DNA of 64,000 nucleotides from Channallabes apus (GCA_030522415.1 CM060127.1:1903114-1967113); one strand, 5' to 3'; counted from the first letter of the stretch, positions 34,166 through 46,465 are shown. Notes: generated by a model not told the origin, from the sequence alone. Numbers and translations: made by a program.

Positions 34166-34561
34166 TTTTGTGCAGCAGAGAGGTTTAGTAGCACCCAAAG
34201 GGAGTATGTGCTTAATGACAAAGCTGTCGTTACCAAAGCTGTCACTGCTGTATGCTGTCAGAATTTATCCCACCGCAGCACGTGACATGTCACCTGAGTG
34301 TCCTGAGGATGGTGACATGATCTTTAGTCCCCTTCAAATCTATAGACTGGCATTTTGGCCACTCAGGCACTGGAGCCTTGTGTACATGCTAAACGCCTGG
34401 CCACCGATATCCTGACAGAAGCTTAACACGGCCATGCCAATATTCTGATAGCACCCAGTTAGTACGCATACAGTCAGACTTTATGTAGGGCATCATTTTA
34501 AACAAACTAAGATCAACAATAACAAATATAATAATAATAATTATAATAATAATAATAATAG

Positions 34562-34905
34562 TTAGCACTGTCGCCTTGCACCTCCAGGGTCTGGGTTCGA
34601 TTCCCCGGCCAGGCTCGATTCCCATCTCTGTGTGCATGGAGTTTGCATGTTCTCCCCGTGCTTGGTGGGTTTCCTCCGGGTACTCCGGTTTCCTCCCACA
34701 GTCCAAAGATATGCAGGTTAGGCTAATTGGCGTTCCTAAATTGCCCGTAGTGTGTGATTGGGTGTGTGAGTGTGTGTATGTGTGTGCCCTGCGATGGATT
34801 GGCACCCTGTCCAGGGTGTACCCCGCCTAGTGCCCGAAGTCTCCTGGGATAGGCTCCAGGTCCCCCGCGACCCTGAACACAGGATTAAGCGGTATAGAAA
34901 ATGAA

Positions 34906-34906
<1 letters not shown>
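34562..34906 (+). mobile_element. tRNA-derived SINE copy A, 5'-truncated
   Basis: Starts GTTAGCACTGTCGCCTTGC, just inside the tRNA-like head, with B box GGTTCGATTCC. It continues through GGAGTTTGCATGTTCTCCCC, CAGTCCAAAGATATGCAGGT and AGGGTGTACCCCGCCTAGTG to GGTATAGAAAATGAATGAAT. It lies inside an ATA microsatellite (34533-34560 and 34907-34965), which was probably its target. Confidence 0.88.
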
Positions 34907-34968
<62 letters not shown>

Positions 34969-35067
34969 TCATTCACATAAGCTGTTGCTGTTGCATTAAT
35001 CTTCAACATATGAGAAGATGACTGATTTACTGTCTGATACTAACAATAAATACATATATAACATATA

Positions 35068-35070
<3 letters not shown>

Positions 35071-35126
<56 letters not shown>
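35071..35126. repeat. (GT)n microsatellite
   Basis: About 28 uninterrupted GT units. Confidence 0.95.
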
Positions 35127-35127
<1 letters not shown>

Positions 35128-36008
35128 ACCATCCATTGCTTAGTCTAAATGCAAATAAATGTGGGTGCAAATGTGCAAATTATGACCTGTACTAAAGGTT
35201 GTGAAAGACTCGAATGTCCTCTGCTTGATAACTACTTGTGCTTAAGCTATAGATATAGAGGTGCAGTTTATGTTTTCGTTTAGTGTGTACCTTTCCTTGT
35301 CCTTACACTCTCTATTTGCCTGTGCTTTGCTTCTCTTCCTCTATATGCAAGTCCACAGATAGCATGCATATGCGTATGTGTGTGTGCTCTTGCTGCTCCC
35401 TCAGGGACCATCTGTCCATCCCTCCATTGACACAGTAATGGGTCTGTGAGGTGATCTGGATGCATAGTGGCGTCCGTGTTTGTGTGTCTGAGCCGTTGGT
35501 CAATAGAGCCCTCATCAGGAATTCCACACTCAAGCTTTTACATAAACAACCGCTTAGTGGGATTAGTGGAATGCTAGCTTGTTAGCTGGGTGAGGCAAAC
35601 ACCTATTAAATCCATGAGCAATCTCTCAAGGAGTTAAAAAATAACCTTTATACAATAAGCTTTATACAAACATTCCTGTATTTAACCCTAAGCAGGAATT
35701 AATTGTTATAGTTTCTACCAAAGCCAAAATTAATAAATATTCTACATTTTTAGATTTGATGATACTTTTTTTTAAATTATTGCAACAAAACTTTTTTTTT
35801 TGGCTCCTCTGGTTTATGCATCATCACAATTAACAGCCATGCGTAATGTGCATCATTATTATGCAGGGGTGAATCATTGATCGGCAATCATTTAATATTA
35901 ATTAGTGAATTTAAGTCAAAACATTTATTTAAAATCAAATGAAGCCTCAAATAAATTTGCAATAACCTTCCTTAATACTCTACCTAATACTCTAATGAGG
36001 TGTTTCCT
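35127..36008. other. No gene recognised
   Basis: Unique-looking sequence without long frames. Short frames on both strands near 35280-35533 overlap each other and are not called. Confidence 0.5.
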
Positions 36009-36110
36009 TCAATTCAATTCAATTCAATTTTATTTCTACAGGGCTTTTAATAATGGTCATTGTTGTGAAGCAGTTTTTTTTCAGAAAGGTTATTGTGGGT
36101 GAGGTTAAGG
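36009..36110 (-). mobile_element. L2 LINE tail fragment
   Basis: TTCAATTCAATTCAATTTTA then GGGCTTTTAATAATGGTCAT is the reverse complement of the L2 tail, with a decayed interior. Confidence 0.7.
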
Positions 36111-36370
36111 AGGTTTTTTTTTCTCTTTTGGAAGTGTGTTTAATGCTTTGGCTGGTAAAGGAGTGGATAGTTTGATGTACTGGTTGATGTGCTACTTCTG
36201 TTTGGAACTATTAATGTGGTAGTAACTATTAAATAATCACTGCAGAGATTTTATAGCTATAAGATTAAGTTAATTATATTTCTATATTTATAGAATGTTT
36301 TCCAGTGTATGGTTGTGTGTCGTCTGGATTCTCTCACAGGAAGTTCAGGGTCAGGGACATGCTGGGATAA

Positions 36371-36780
36371 GTGCATTAGTGTAGCAGCGGATTTTAGAGA
36401 GAAATAAAGAGGAGTTTTTACTCTCAGGTCTGTGTTCTTAAACTGTTGATCTTAGTTTAATTTTTAGATCACAAAAACAAATGTGAAGCAGAGAGTCCAA
36501 TCATGGCTCCGGAGTACTGAGAAAACTTTCTACCTTGATGGTATTCAAACACTAGTGAAACACTGGGATAATACAGGAGGCATTCAAGTCAAAAATGGGA
36601 CTTTTAATTGTACAGAATAACAAAACAGTTCTGAGAGTAAAAACTCCCTTTATGTCTCTATATAATCTCCTACTACAGTAATGCACAGTGTTTCACTACT
36701 GCTTGGACACCATTAAAGTACAAAGTTTTCTCACTACACCAGAGCCATGATTGAACTGTCTGCTTCACATTTGATTTTGT
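36371..36780. repeat. Interleaved inverted repeat (two arm pairs)
   Basis: Arm S (36371-36427) is the imperfect reverse complement of S' (36631-36686). Arm T (36471-36565) is the imperfect reverse complement of T' (36686-36780). The order is S, T, S', T', so the minus-strand copy reads T-S without a gap whereas the plus-strand copy reads S-gap-T. CTGGGATAA occurs both before S and after T. No coding capacity or known family. Confidence 0.8.
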
Positions 36781-37960
36781 ATACTAATACTCTTTAATTT
36801 ATTTTTTGTCTATACTTTAATTTATTTTTGTTGCCATGTCACATAAAAATATCTTAAAGACTGACCTTGGGTTCATTTTTTACATGACAGAAACCTGCAG
36901 TTTAAACAGGGGTGTGTAGATTTGATGTCTTGCACCTATCACTGTTTAGTAGATCATTATTTCCCCCAAACAGCTTGATTTCAGTCATATAACTATAGTT
37001 TTTCAAATTTAAAATCTGATCATCTTCTTCAGCACACTCAAACCTTTAATCACAATTCTGATCAACACATAATACAGACACGATAAATCTCTCCGTGTAT
37101 TATCAATGAAGAATAACGCAAAATGTGTTTTTATTATTTTGTGGACTTTTTAAAGTGTTAATATTTGATTCTTAATACTTAATAACAAAGTTGGGGGAAA
37201 AAAAGTCTGCTGTAAAAGGCTTTCACAGTGCACTTGCAGAAAAAAAAAAAAAAAGCTTCGGTCTGGGGTATTGAGAGTGCAGGGGCCACACACACAATGA
37301 ATTAAAAGTCTGTTTGAATTTTAAGTATGCTACATTTTGTGCCAATTCTATGTGGAGAAGCATAGATAAGAATTAAAGAAAAGCACTGGTCGCTGAAGTT
37401 TTCATGATGAAAAGTGTTAATTAAATTAGTAGTAATGTTTAGTTAAGAAATGGTTTAGCTATGTGACCGAGGAGACAGACAATTATCTGATTGATTAAAA
37501 TAAAAAGAGATTTTCTAAACTGATTTCTGATTACAGTCTGGCCTTTAAAAGGTGCCTGAATGAGGCTTATTTATTTCATTTTTCATAGGGTTCTAGACAA
37601 AACCTGTGATAATGGTTGTGGAAAAATCCCCCCTTACTAAACTCATAGCCAATAATAATATGCCATAAAATCATCAGCTACTTCCCCAAAAGCACCGAGA
37701 ACTCTAATACAGGAATTTCTAGATGGCTGACTGTAAAGTACTTTTACTGTAGGAGTAGTAAACCGTAACGTAGCTCTGGATTTAGAAAATAAAATGTCTT
37801 TTGCAAGTTGGATAGGTTTTGTTGGCAGTAAAATCTTGCCTTAATTTATTTTTTTTGACATTACTGCTCCTACTAAATGTAGTACAGTTGAATTACTTGA
37901 GTAAATTTCATGAGTTGGCTATAAAATGTCACTTTTGGCAAGAATTTAAATATCTTAATT
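36781..37960. other. No gene recognised
   Basis: AT-rich sequence with A-runs near 37240. No convincing frame, repeat family or RNA gene. Confidence 0.5.
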
Positions 37961-37973
37961 ATCTCCATATTTG

Positions 37974-38096
37974 GTCCAGGGTGTACCCTGCCTCGTGCCC
38001 AGAGTCTCCTGGGATAGGCTCCAGGTCCCCACGACCCTAAATACAGGATAAAGTGGTATATAGAAGATGAATGAATGAATGAAAGAATCTCCATAT
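37974..38096 (+). mobile_element. tRNA-derived SINE copy B, severely 5'-truncated
   Basis: Only the last 123 bp of the SINE (GTCCAGGGTGTACCCTGCCT to GATGAATGAATGAATG), flanked by a perfect 13-bp duplication ATCTCCATATTTG (37961-37973 and 38097-38109). The duplication proves truncation happened at insertion, as with LINE machinery. Confidence 0.92.
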
Positions 38097-38109
38097 TTGT
38101 GCAGTACAA

Positions 38110-38899
38110 GAGAATATACAACTCTGGCCAATATTTAGATTTTTGGTGTAATAGGCTCTCTCCAAAATTGTCCTCCCATTGTTCCATTCTCTTAACAGGT
38201 CATAAACTAACCTAATGGGAAATGATTGATATTAGAGGAAAAAGAAATAATCAAAAGGAAAGGACCTTGTCACATGTGCTGTCTTTCAAAAATAAAAATG
38301 ATACATATGAAATCACATGGGAAGGATAATAGTGAACTTGATAAAAGGAGAAGGTGTTTGTCCTTACATACTGTACACAATGACGGGTAGGTCCACAGTG
38401 TGAGTGTGTGTATTGCAGCCAGTATATCACTCCAGGTTCATACTGAGGTCATACATTGTGGAAGACAATAACCACGCACTGTGTGTATATGTGTGTGTGT
38501 GTGTGTAGGTGTGTGTGTGTGGGTGTGTGTGTGTTTATGTGTGTGTGTGTGCGCGTGCGTATGTGTGTGTGTTAAGTTTAGATATTTTCTACTTTCAGAC
38601 CCAGCAAACCCAACCTGTCCATCTGAATGCTGCTGAATGACCTACCATGTACCTTAAAATTGCTAACAATGCCATTTTACATAACACCAGATTTTGTAAT
38701 GTTTCCAGATTATTCCTACACTGTATGTACATGTATATTATATACTATCCTGAGTTGGGTGCCTAGACTTTTGCACAGCGATGTACTATACATCCTATTT
38801 ATAATACCTGCCTAGGTAATACCTATAATACCTCAAACCCCCATACACATCACTTCCATATGCTTGTAATCTACATTTGTTATTTATTTTAAATGTACA
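38110..38899. other. No gene recognised; GT-rich microsatellite
   Basis: Interrupted (GT)n at about 38480-38570. Otherwise unassigned. Confidence 0.5.
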
Positions 38900-38906
38900 A
38901 GTAATC

Positions 38907-38978
38907 TATTCTATTCTATTCTATTCTATTCTATTCTATTCTATTCTAGTCTAATCTAATCTAATCTAATCTAATCTA
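38907..38978. repeat. (TATTC)n then (TAATC)n pentanucleotide repeat
   Basis: About eight ATTCT units change, through TCTAG, into four or five AATCT units, followed directly by TATATAAATAAAAAAGGG. This may be the 3' tail of a retroposon. Confidence 0.85.
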
Positions 38979-39361
38979 TATAAATAAAAAAGGGTTTTGT
39001 CTGTACAGTAGACTGAACTCGCTCTTTCATTAGCATCTTTACGTTGCATAAATTGGAGGTCTCCAAAAAACTTCTGTCTGTCTATTCAGGTCGATTTTGT
39101 CGCAGTATCACACAAAACTGTCTGGACAGAATTTACTGAAACTTTTGCCTGAATCTCTGCCTGAAGTTTAACCTGCACTATACTGTAAGTGAAATTAAAG
39201 TATTAAGTAAAAGTAATGTTATGAACAGTTATGTGGCAGATTTAATATTGAAAAAGAAAGTACAACTTAGTGTAAACAAGGCTTGTAAACTCAACCTTAC
39301 AGACAGAGAGTTCTGCTGTACAGAAAGACACACAGACATGGACGTGGGCTTCAACCTGAAA

Positions 39362-39362
39362 T

Positions 39363-39417
<55 letters not shown>
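39362..39417. repeat. (AAT)n microsatellite
   Basis: About 18 units of trinucleotide repeat. Confidence 0.95.
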
Positions 39418-39418
<1 letters not shown>

Positions 39419-40006
39419 ACTGATTACATTAAAAATCAGCAGATTATTTTTAGCTTTAACCATTTAACTGTTTTTTACAAACTCTTTTCCTGTCAATGAC
39501 GCGTACTAACATTAGTCTAATCTAATCTCCACTGCAAGATGTTGCTACAAAATGCAGCAAACTCACCAACATATGTTACAAAATGAATGCAAATTAGTTT
39601 GGTAAAGTTACATTTCCATGGCTACTTAGTTTAGTAGAATAATGCATCAAATGCCAGAGACAGAGCAGTCCAGCTTAAATCAATTGGCGTTTAATGATTT
39701 GATTGTTTAAAATCCTGCAGCACTGAGCAGTCACATCAGTTATGTTATGCATTCCAAAGAGTGCTTAAAACAAAGAAGTATGATTTTTTTTTTTCCATTA
39801 GATCCCTAATGAGAAAGACAAAGGTAAAAGTGGCAGAGGAAAAAAAATAAATATATTTTTTTATTTCCATAGTGTTTTACTTGATTAACCTCTGTCTTGA
39901 TTAACTAATGTCGTCTGCAAGGTTAATTATAGTCACTGTATTTAATGATTTAATGTTCTAGTGCTTTATATATATATATGCTAACCATTTCACATACATA
40001 TGCTAA

Positions 40007-40092
<86 letters not shown>

Positions 40093-40857
40093 TATATGCA
40101 AACCATAGGTTGTGTGAAATTCATAGGTTTAGGTTTAATAGTCAGTAACTGAAATATGGAATATGGTATTCATAAACGAGCCCGTGTGGAGGAATAGCAT
40201 CAATACAGTAGGTTTTATTATCTATACAATATATAAATCATATGGTAAAAATTAATGCATTAACTTTGGCACTGCAAAAGGGGTTAATAGTCTCAAAATG
40301 TGTAGTGTGTATATATGTATGTATGTATGTATGTACAGTATGTATGTATGTATGTATGTAGATTGTTACAGTGTATAAAACATATGCACAAACATTCTGT
40401 ATCGGTGAGAAAATATACTTTGTATAAATAAGTAGAGAAAATTACTGTACAATGCAAAATGAGTAAATGTTTTGATAAGAGGATATGTGAGAGCAAAATA
40501 CGTGCATTTCATATGAAAACATTATAAACTGAGCAAAACACTACATTTTATTTAGGTAATCATCCACTGTTGCACAGCACTGAACGGAATATTTTACAGC
40601 AGGAACTAAAGGATGTGGCCTAGTTTATAGGCATTTTACTATCTGTCCCATGAACCCATGTCCAATTTGCAAGTTAAATTAAAGACGTTGTCCTAGACCA
40701 ACTAGTGTCTCAACTAATCAATCTATTAATCAGTCCACACTCTACCACCTGAATAGGACATTATCCCAGAAACCAGACTCAGGCACAATGGAACAAAGGA
40801 TCAGGCCAAAGAAGTACTATTTCTCTAGACAATAATTACCTTTTTAATTACCATTTC
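39418..40857. other. No gene; (AT)n and (GTAT)n microsatellites
   Basis: (AT)n at about 39968-39979 and 40010-40089, with ATGCTAACCAT repeated on either side of the first run, and (GTAT)n at about 40313-40362. No supported gene. Confidence 0.6.
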
Positions 40858-41044
40858 ACGATGGCCTTGCACCTTCACGTTTCAGGTTAGATTCCCGCCT
40901 CAGTGTCTGTGAGTGTGGAGTTTGGATGTTCTCCTCGTGCTTGGTGGGTTTCCTCCTGGTACTACGGTTTCCTCCAACACATACAAATTAGACTAAATGC
41001 CATTTCCAATTTGCCCATAGTGTGAGAATTAGTGTGTTAATAGT

Positions 41045-41075
<31 letters not shown>
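40858..41075 (+). mobile_element. tRNA-derived SINE copy C, old and degenerate
   Basis: CTTGGTGGGTTTCCTCC and TTTGCCCATAGTGTGAGAAT align to the SINE, with many substitutions, and the 3' part is replaced by a (GT)n run (41047-41074). Confidence 0.72.
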
Positions 41076-41080
<5 letters not shown>

Positions 41081-41344
41081 TTTATCGGTCTTTGTACTTA
41101 ATCATAGCAATTAAAAATCTGTTAACTGAGAAATGTATCATACTAGTATCTATTGAGCCACTGCAGGGTTAGATATTGTACATACAAAGTAATGCAATAA
41201 TGTTAGTACCATCAACTGAATGTTGTTTTTCAGCTAGTTATGAATACTATATTAATTAAGATGGCTCATGCACGGTACTGTACTCTACTTGTGACAAATG
41301 AAAGCTAGTTTTAAACCAATTAACTATTCATCTTAATAATTAAC

Positions 41345-41527
41345 CCCAATCAATAATTAACCCCAGCCACTGGATACAGTGCCGGTCCCAAGCCCGGATA
41401 AAATGGGAGGGTTGCGTCAGGAAGGGCATCCGGCGTAAAACCTGTGCCAAGTTGTAGTGCGGACTGGATATTCCGCTGTGGCGACCCCTTGCCGGGAGCA
41501 GCCGAAAGACCAACAACAACAACAACT
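41345..41527 (+). mobile_element. SINE-like element sharing the RTE LINE tail
   Basis: Conserved fish repeat with GCCGGTCCCAAGCCCGGATA and GGAAGGGCATCCGGCGTAAA. It ends CGCTGTGGCGACCCCTTGCC then GGGAGCAGCCGAAAGA and (CAA)n. The last 45 bp match the tail of the RTE-type LINE fragment at 5400-5440 (reverse complement), suggesting mobilisation by that LINE. AATAATTAACCCC is duplicated at the left edge. Confidence 0.78.
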
Positions 41528-41560
41528 ATTCTAATCTAAAACTAATCTAAATTTAAATTA

Positions 41561-41932
41561 TTCATTCATTCATTCATTTTCTATACCGCTTAATCCTGTG
41601 TTCAGGGTCACGGGGGACCTGGAGCCTATCCCAGGAGACTTCGGGCACTAGGCGGGGTAAACCCTGGACAGGGTGCCAATCCATCGCAGGGCACACACAC
41701 ATACACACACCCAATCACACACTACGGGCAATTTTAGGAACGCCAATTAGCCTAACCTGCATATCTTTGGACGGTGGGAGGAAACCGGAGAACCCGGAGG
41801 AAACCCACCAAGCACGGGGAGAACATGCAAACTCCATGCACACAGAGACGGGAATCGAGCCTGGCCGGGGAATCGAACCCGGACCCTGGAGGTGCAAAGC
41901 GACAGTGCTAACCACTACACCACCGCGCCGCC
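41561..41932 (-). mobile_element. tRNA-derived SINE copy D, full length
   Basis: Minus-strand full-length copy with head GGCGGCGCGGTGGTGTAGTG (A box) and B box GGTTCGATTCC, flanked by the perfect 12-bp duplication AAATTTAAATTA (41549-41560 and 41933-41944). It has landed in an L2 tail. Confidence 0.95.
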
Positions 41933-41936
41933 AAAT

Positions 41937-42230
41937 TTAAATTATATAGTTCTTTTAACAATGGACATTGTCACAAATTTACCAACATTTGGTTATGGTT
42001 TTAGAATGAGAAAGCCAAAAGCAAAAGTGTCAGGGAAAAAACCTTGAGAGAAAACAAACTCTGAACAGTATCCAAAATTGCCCATTTACCTAACACTCTA
42101 TTCCCATAAACCTTCCAGATTGACGATGCTTTCAATTTGCGTACCCAGGCACAGATCCAAGTACACATGGACTCTAAAGCCTGGTATGTTTTAGTCAAGT
42201 GAAAATTCCATAGTGTGCCTTGGTGCATGG
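41937..42230 (-). mobile_element. L2 LINE 3' UTR and tail
   Basis: TTATATAGTTCTTTTAACAA then TGGACATTGTCACAAA is a reversed L2 tail. The adjacent sequence with AAAAACCTTGAGAGAAAAC resembles the antisense 3' UTR of the family. Confidence 0.6.
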
Positions 42231-42263
42231 TTTAATGTGCCGCACTCATCTTTTCACTTGAAA

Positions 42264-42600
42264 AGGTCTCAAGTCTTATTTATTTATATAGCCCTTTATG
42301 CTACAACGTAGACCAAAGGACCAAGAAATTATAAAATAGAATACAATAAATAAAATACATAAAATACATAACATGCAATGGCAAAGTCAAGAATTAAAAG
42401 CGACAGAGTACAAATACGTTTTAACACGAGATTTAAAAACCTCAACTGAGGATGCAGATCTAACATCAGCGGGGAGCGCATTCCACAATCTAGGACCAAC
42501 AACTGAAAAGGCTCGATACCCTTTTGTTTTAAGGCGAGTTCTCGGTAACAACAACTGAAAACAAAAGAAAATGGTTAAAAGTTCAAATACAAAAGCCAAC
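42264..42600 (-). mobile_element. LINE RT C-terminal fragment
   Basis: Minus-strand frame LLPRTRLKTKGYRAFSVVG, then PRLWNALPADVRSASSVEVF and KSRVKTYLYSVAF (42599-42387) is the C-terminal signature of CR1/L2-superfamily LINEs. Its tail (TATTTATATAGCCCTTTATG, plus strand) differs from the main L2 tail here, so it is a second family. Confidence 0.78.
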
Positions 42601-43384
42601 TATATCTATTTTACTTCTCTTTGTTTTCATTAATGGCTCACAAACCAACTAGATGTGGACTGCCACCAGCTGATCAGAGAGTGTACATGTGAAAGCCAGC
42701 TAGTTGGGGAGAGTGGAGAAGGAGGACTTTTACCAGGGCATAACACAAAGCAAGTGTGTCCAGTGTGAAAACAGTCTGAGACTGTTTCTGAATTCTGAAT
42801 ACAAATTGGATAGCTGTTTTATAACTAAGTAGTGGGTTCAAGGATTGAAGCAAATGGGTCTTCTACAGCAATATTCATAATTTTAGGTACAGTACTAACA
42901 AAAGGGCCTGCAGGATCTTAGCAGCATCTGAAAAAAAGCTTTGTAGTAATATTATCTAGAAGAGTATCAGATGCATGACTGGAATATATACTCACACCAA
43001 TGCCATTTACTGCTGCACATGAAGAAACAGAAAGGCCACCCAGAGACATTATCCAGAGGCCATCCAGAGTTATTGTGTGTTCCGACTATCAACCATGGGC
43101 ATTGGTAGACCCTTTTACTGAGCTATGTGCCTCAGTATGTGTTTGCTTTGCCACTGAAAAATCTTAAATTTGAGTTTTAACAAGCTTGCATTTGGCTCAA
43201 GGCCATAAACTGCTGATCTCCTGGGGTTTTCACTCCCAGCAGTCTCCAATAATAATAATAATAAATTATTATTGCGGAATACAGAAAAAAGCCATGATAC
43301 AGATTATTATACAGCAATTATACAGTAAATTTTAGCAACATCAGTAATAATAGTTCAAAGAATTGAAGTTTGAGTGTGGTTTGT

Positions 43385-43760
43385 AGAATTTAATGTTTAA
43401 CAACGTCCATGGTACCAGTACTCCTGTCTTGTCAGAATTAAGCAGATGACCATTAATAAGCATCCAGTACCTAATGTCCTTCCAGTCATCACCTTTATTA
43501 AGCTGGTGACTATGGCTTTGTCGAGCTGTGTGTGATCAGAATTATAATGGAAACTAATATGATGTTCATGAATTATGTCACCCAGAGGAAGCATGTAGAG
43601 AGAAAATGTCAGTAGGCCCTAAAACAGAACCATGTGGGACACCAAACTTCATTTAAATACACGTGAAATTGTCATGATTTGCATCTACAAACTGATAACA
43701 ATCAATCAAATAGGATCTATGTAAGTCAGGAGAGGGCTGTTCCTTCAACTACTACAACAC
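43385..43760 (-). mobile_element. L2 LINE RT remnant
   Basis: The minus strand gives, with frame changes, [38 protein letters not shown], matching the L2 at 26560-26740 to the position just before the catalytic YADD. The Asp pair reads as NSD, so the core is lost. Confidence 0.75.
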
Positions 43761-45065
43761 TGTCTAATCCTATCTTCTTAATTTTTCTTTTATTTATGTG
43801 CATGTTTCCATGATGGTCTTATTCGTTAATTTTTTGCTGGTATTAAATAAGAATTTAGTATTATTTTTATTTCCTTAAAGACTGGCTGCATTTTTCCAGC
43901 AGCAGTAAGAGCTTCATTATGGCCTTCAGTAGACTCTTCTAACATGTTTGAAATACTACCAGTTTAGTTTGATGCCATTTAAGTTGAGTAGGTGGTCTCT
44001 TGTGCTTGTATGTTCATTGCACTGGTATTTTAAGGTTAAGTGGACTGTCTTATCTAGAGGTCAGAAAAATATTGACTGTAAATACACTATGCAATAAATA
44101 CAATAAATACAAGCCACCAGGTGTTTTTGCACATACGTTTGAGCCCAACTGTAAGTTCTTACTGCTCTCTCTCTTTTGTTCATGCTGGGATGCCTTCTGC
44201 TGCTAGTCTTAGACAACAGCTAGTTCCACTCTGCACTCTGAACCATTATGTGACATTATGCTTCTTTCTCTCTCCCTCTCTTTGTCTCACTCTCTCTCAT
44301 GTGAACCACATATTCACTTCTGAGATACCAGTGATTCTGACCCTGTAGCTCTCTGACTTAATGCAACTATTTTGCATGACTGTGATATAGTATAGCATTG
44401 CACTAATCCACGTAATTTTATTTTTAGGTTTGTACCAATAGATCTAGATTGGCAATTAGATATGGCTTTTTTCCTGCCGTGACAATTAGTTTACAAATAT
44501 ACTGTATGCAGCTTAATAAATGAGGCAAATTGTGTTTTAGATGCCATGAGTTCTCAAGTTTAAATTAGCAAAACAATTAATGACTAAATACAAACTTAAT
44601 TATGCATACTTATAGCTCTAAATTTTAAAGGATTAGAGAGTGTGTATGCATGAATATGGCACTACAAAGCAGGCATAATCCAATAAATATAAACTACCAT
44701 GGCCTGAATTAGTGGGTAATGACTCAATTAACTTTTGTTTTTGCACAGAGGAGATTTGGCCGCATAAATTAGCAGCTGCTCATTGGCGAAGTGTCATGGC
44801 CTAAGGACAGCTTACAAATACTGTGTCCAGTCTCTGTCAGTAGGTGACAGTGCAATATAGACGTCCAGCCAGACTTTGTGTTTGTGCAGAACAGACCGGT
44901 GTCGCTCACGCAGTGACAGTGGGAAGGCTGAGAGCCCCTGGGACAGCAGGCTGACGATGCCCTGAAAAGGTCAACTTGACACGGGCAAGCATCCCATCGA
45001 CCTAGCCTCCGTCGGGCCATCGAAAAATCAGATAAAACTTAAGGCCACTCATCGATCCGCAGATA
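43761..45065. other. No gene; repeat-poor stretch, possible conserved noncoding element
   Basis: No transposon or long frame is recognised. From about 44560 to 45040 the composition changes and TAAT-core motifs cluster (AATTAGC, CAATTAATGAC, CTTAATTATG, CCAATAAATATAAAC, AATTAGTGGG, CAATTAAC), followed by more GC-rich sequence with GCAGCTGCTCATTGGCGAAG. The conservation is only inferred. Confidence 0.35.
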
Positions 45066-45069
45066 TGCT

Positions 45070-45111
<42 letters not shown>

Positions 45112-45144
45112 TAGAGAGAGAGAGAGAGAGAGGTAGAGAGAGAG
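45070..45144. repeat. (GA)n microsatellite
   Basis: GA array interrupted by GGTA units. Confidence 0.95.
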
Positions 45145-45861
45145 GTGAGTCAAGATGAAATGGAAAACTTTGCAAAATAGTATTAATATGATACTTAATA
45201 TACTTAACATTAAGATGATAATATGAAAAATTTAGCTATGAACAAAATGTTGTTGGGGAACAACTTCAACTTCCAATGTATATTATATAGCACAAAAACA
45301 ACAGCTGTCAGGTTTCACAATGTAAAACAAAACATAAATACAAGCATTAAAAAGAAATCTTTATAATTATTAATCATTATTATTGTCTGATGTTTTTATG
45401 CATAAGACAAAACTATGTACATATTTAGATACATGTGCAATATTTAAAGGTTAAAACCCCTCTGACCCCCACCCCCCTTAATATTCTACTAAACGTTTTT
45501 ACTAAAAGTTGCACAAACTAATAAATACTTAATATAAAGTTCACCAGAACGTCTGTATGAATGGCTATATCTATTGAAGAGTGATATCTTTCATGCTGCT
45601 GCTGTCCATTTCCTTAATCTAAATCTCCTTCTTAGTAAGAGAACCATTTGTTCTTTTTAATTTTGCATCATTTGGGAAACACAATTAAACGTTTCTGTTT
45701 CCTTCGGTTATATCTTGAAACTGCTTGATGTATGCTATGCTGTACTGGCTGTGAATGTGTTGTTACAAAAAAGTTACAGATCTCTCTCTCTTCCATGGGT
45801 CTGAGTATATCACTCTCAGAGGTGTCAAGTAACGAAGTACAAATACTTCATTACCTTACTT

Positions 45862-45926
45862 ACATTTTTGTGAAGCTGCTTTGAGACAATGACCATTGTT
45901 AAAAGCGCTATATAAATAAAATTGAA
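45862..45926 (+). mobile_element. L2 tail inserted in hAT left end
   Basis: About 65 bp, CATTTTTGTGAAGCTGCTTT to ATAAATAAAATTGAA, flanked by TTACTTA on both sides. Removal restores the hAT sequence TTACTTAAGT. One of the shortest L2 insertions in the window. Confidence 0.85.
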
Positions 45927-46360
45927 TTACTTAAGTAAAAATTTTGGGTATCTATACTTTACTGGAGTAATTATTTTTCAGCCGACTTTTTACTTCTACT
46001 CCTTACATTTTCACGCAATTATCTGTACTTTCTACTCCTTACATTTAAAAAATAGCCTGGTTACTCATATTTTATTTCAGCTTGTCATTCAAAAAACAAA
46101 CAAACAAAAAAAAGAAATCTGGCTAAATCACGCCATCCAGTTGGATGAGAAGTATAAATATACCATTCCGACACCCTATTGGTTGGTACGCAATCCATCG
46201 CACCTGCACATGACGTCATGTCACACACTCCAGCAAGGGTGTTTGAATAAATTAGCATTTTCGATTGATAGCGTTGTGATAAGTAGATGAAGATGTCCGT
46301 GATAGAGACTCAAGATTCGAGCGAAATGTCACAACCAAGCACCATCGAGGAGGTTGGTAG

Positions 46361-46465
46361 TAGGGCTGGGCGGTATACTTTTTCATACCGAATACCGGTG
46401 TTTTTTTTTTTTTTTTTTTAATTATATAAATTTTTCATATACCCCAATACCGGTGAGGGTGTGCA
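46361..46465. mobile_element. Second hAT-type repeat, left part
   Basis: Starts TAGGGCTGGGCGGTATAC, the abundant fish hAT end, and includes a T-run (46402-46420). Its continuation after gypsy element 2 (51571 onward) holds a BED-finger exon. Confidence 0.65.

Noticed and set aside
38960..39240. Possible Helitron start (TCTATATAAATAAAAAAGGG after the pentanucleotide array)
   Set aside because: The TC start resembles fish Helitrons, but I could not find the 3' hairpin and CTRR end or any Rep/helicase sequence.
44769..45020. 83-codon minus-strand frame in the repeat-poor island
   Set aside because: No splice sites, homology or codon pattern; the noncoding-element reading is more economical.
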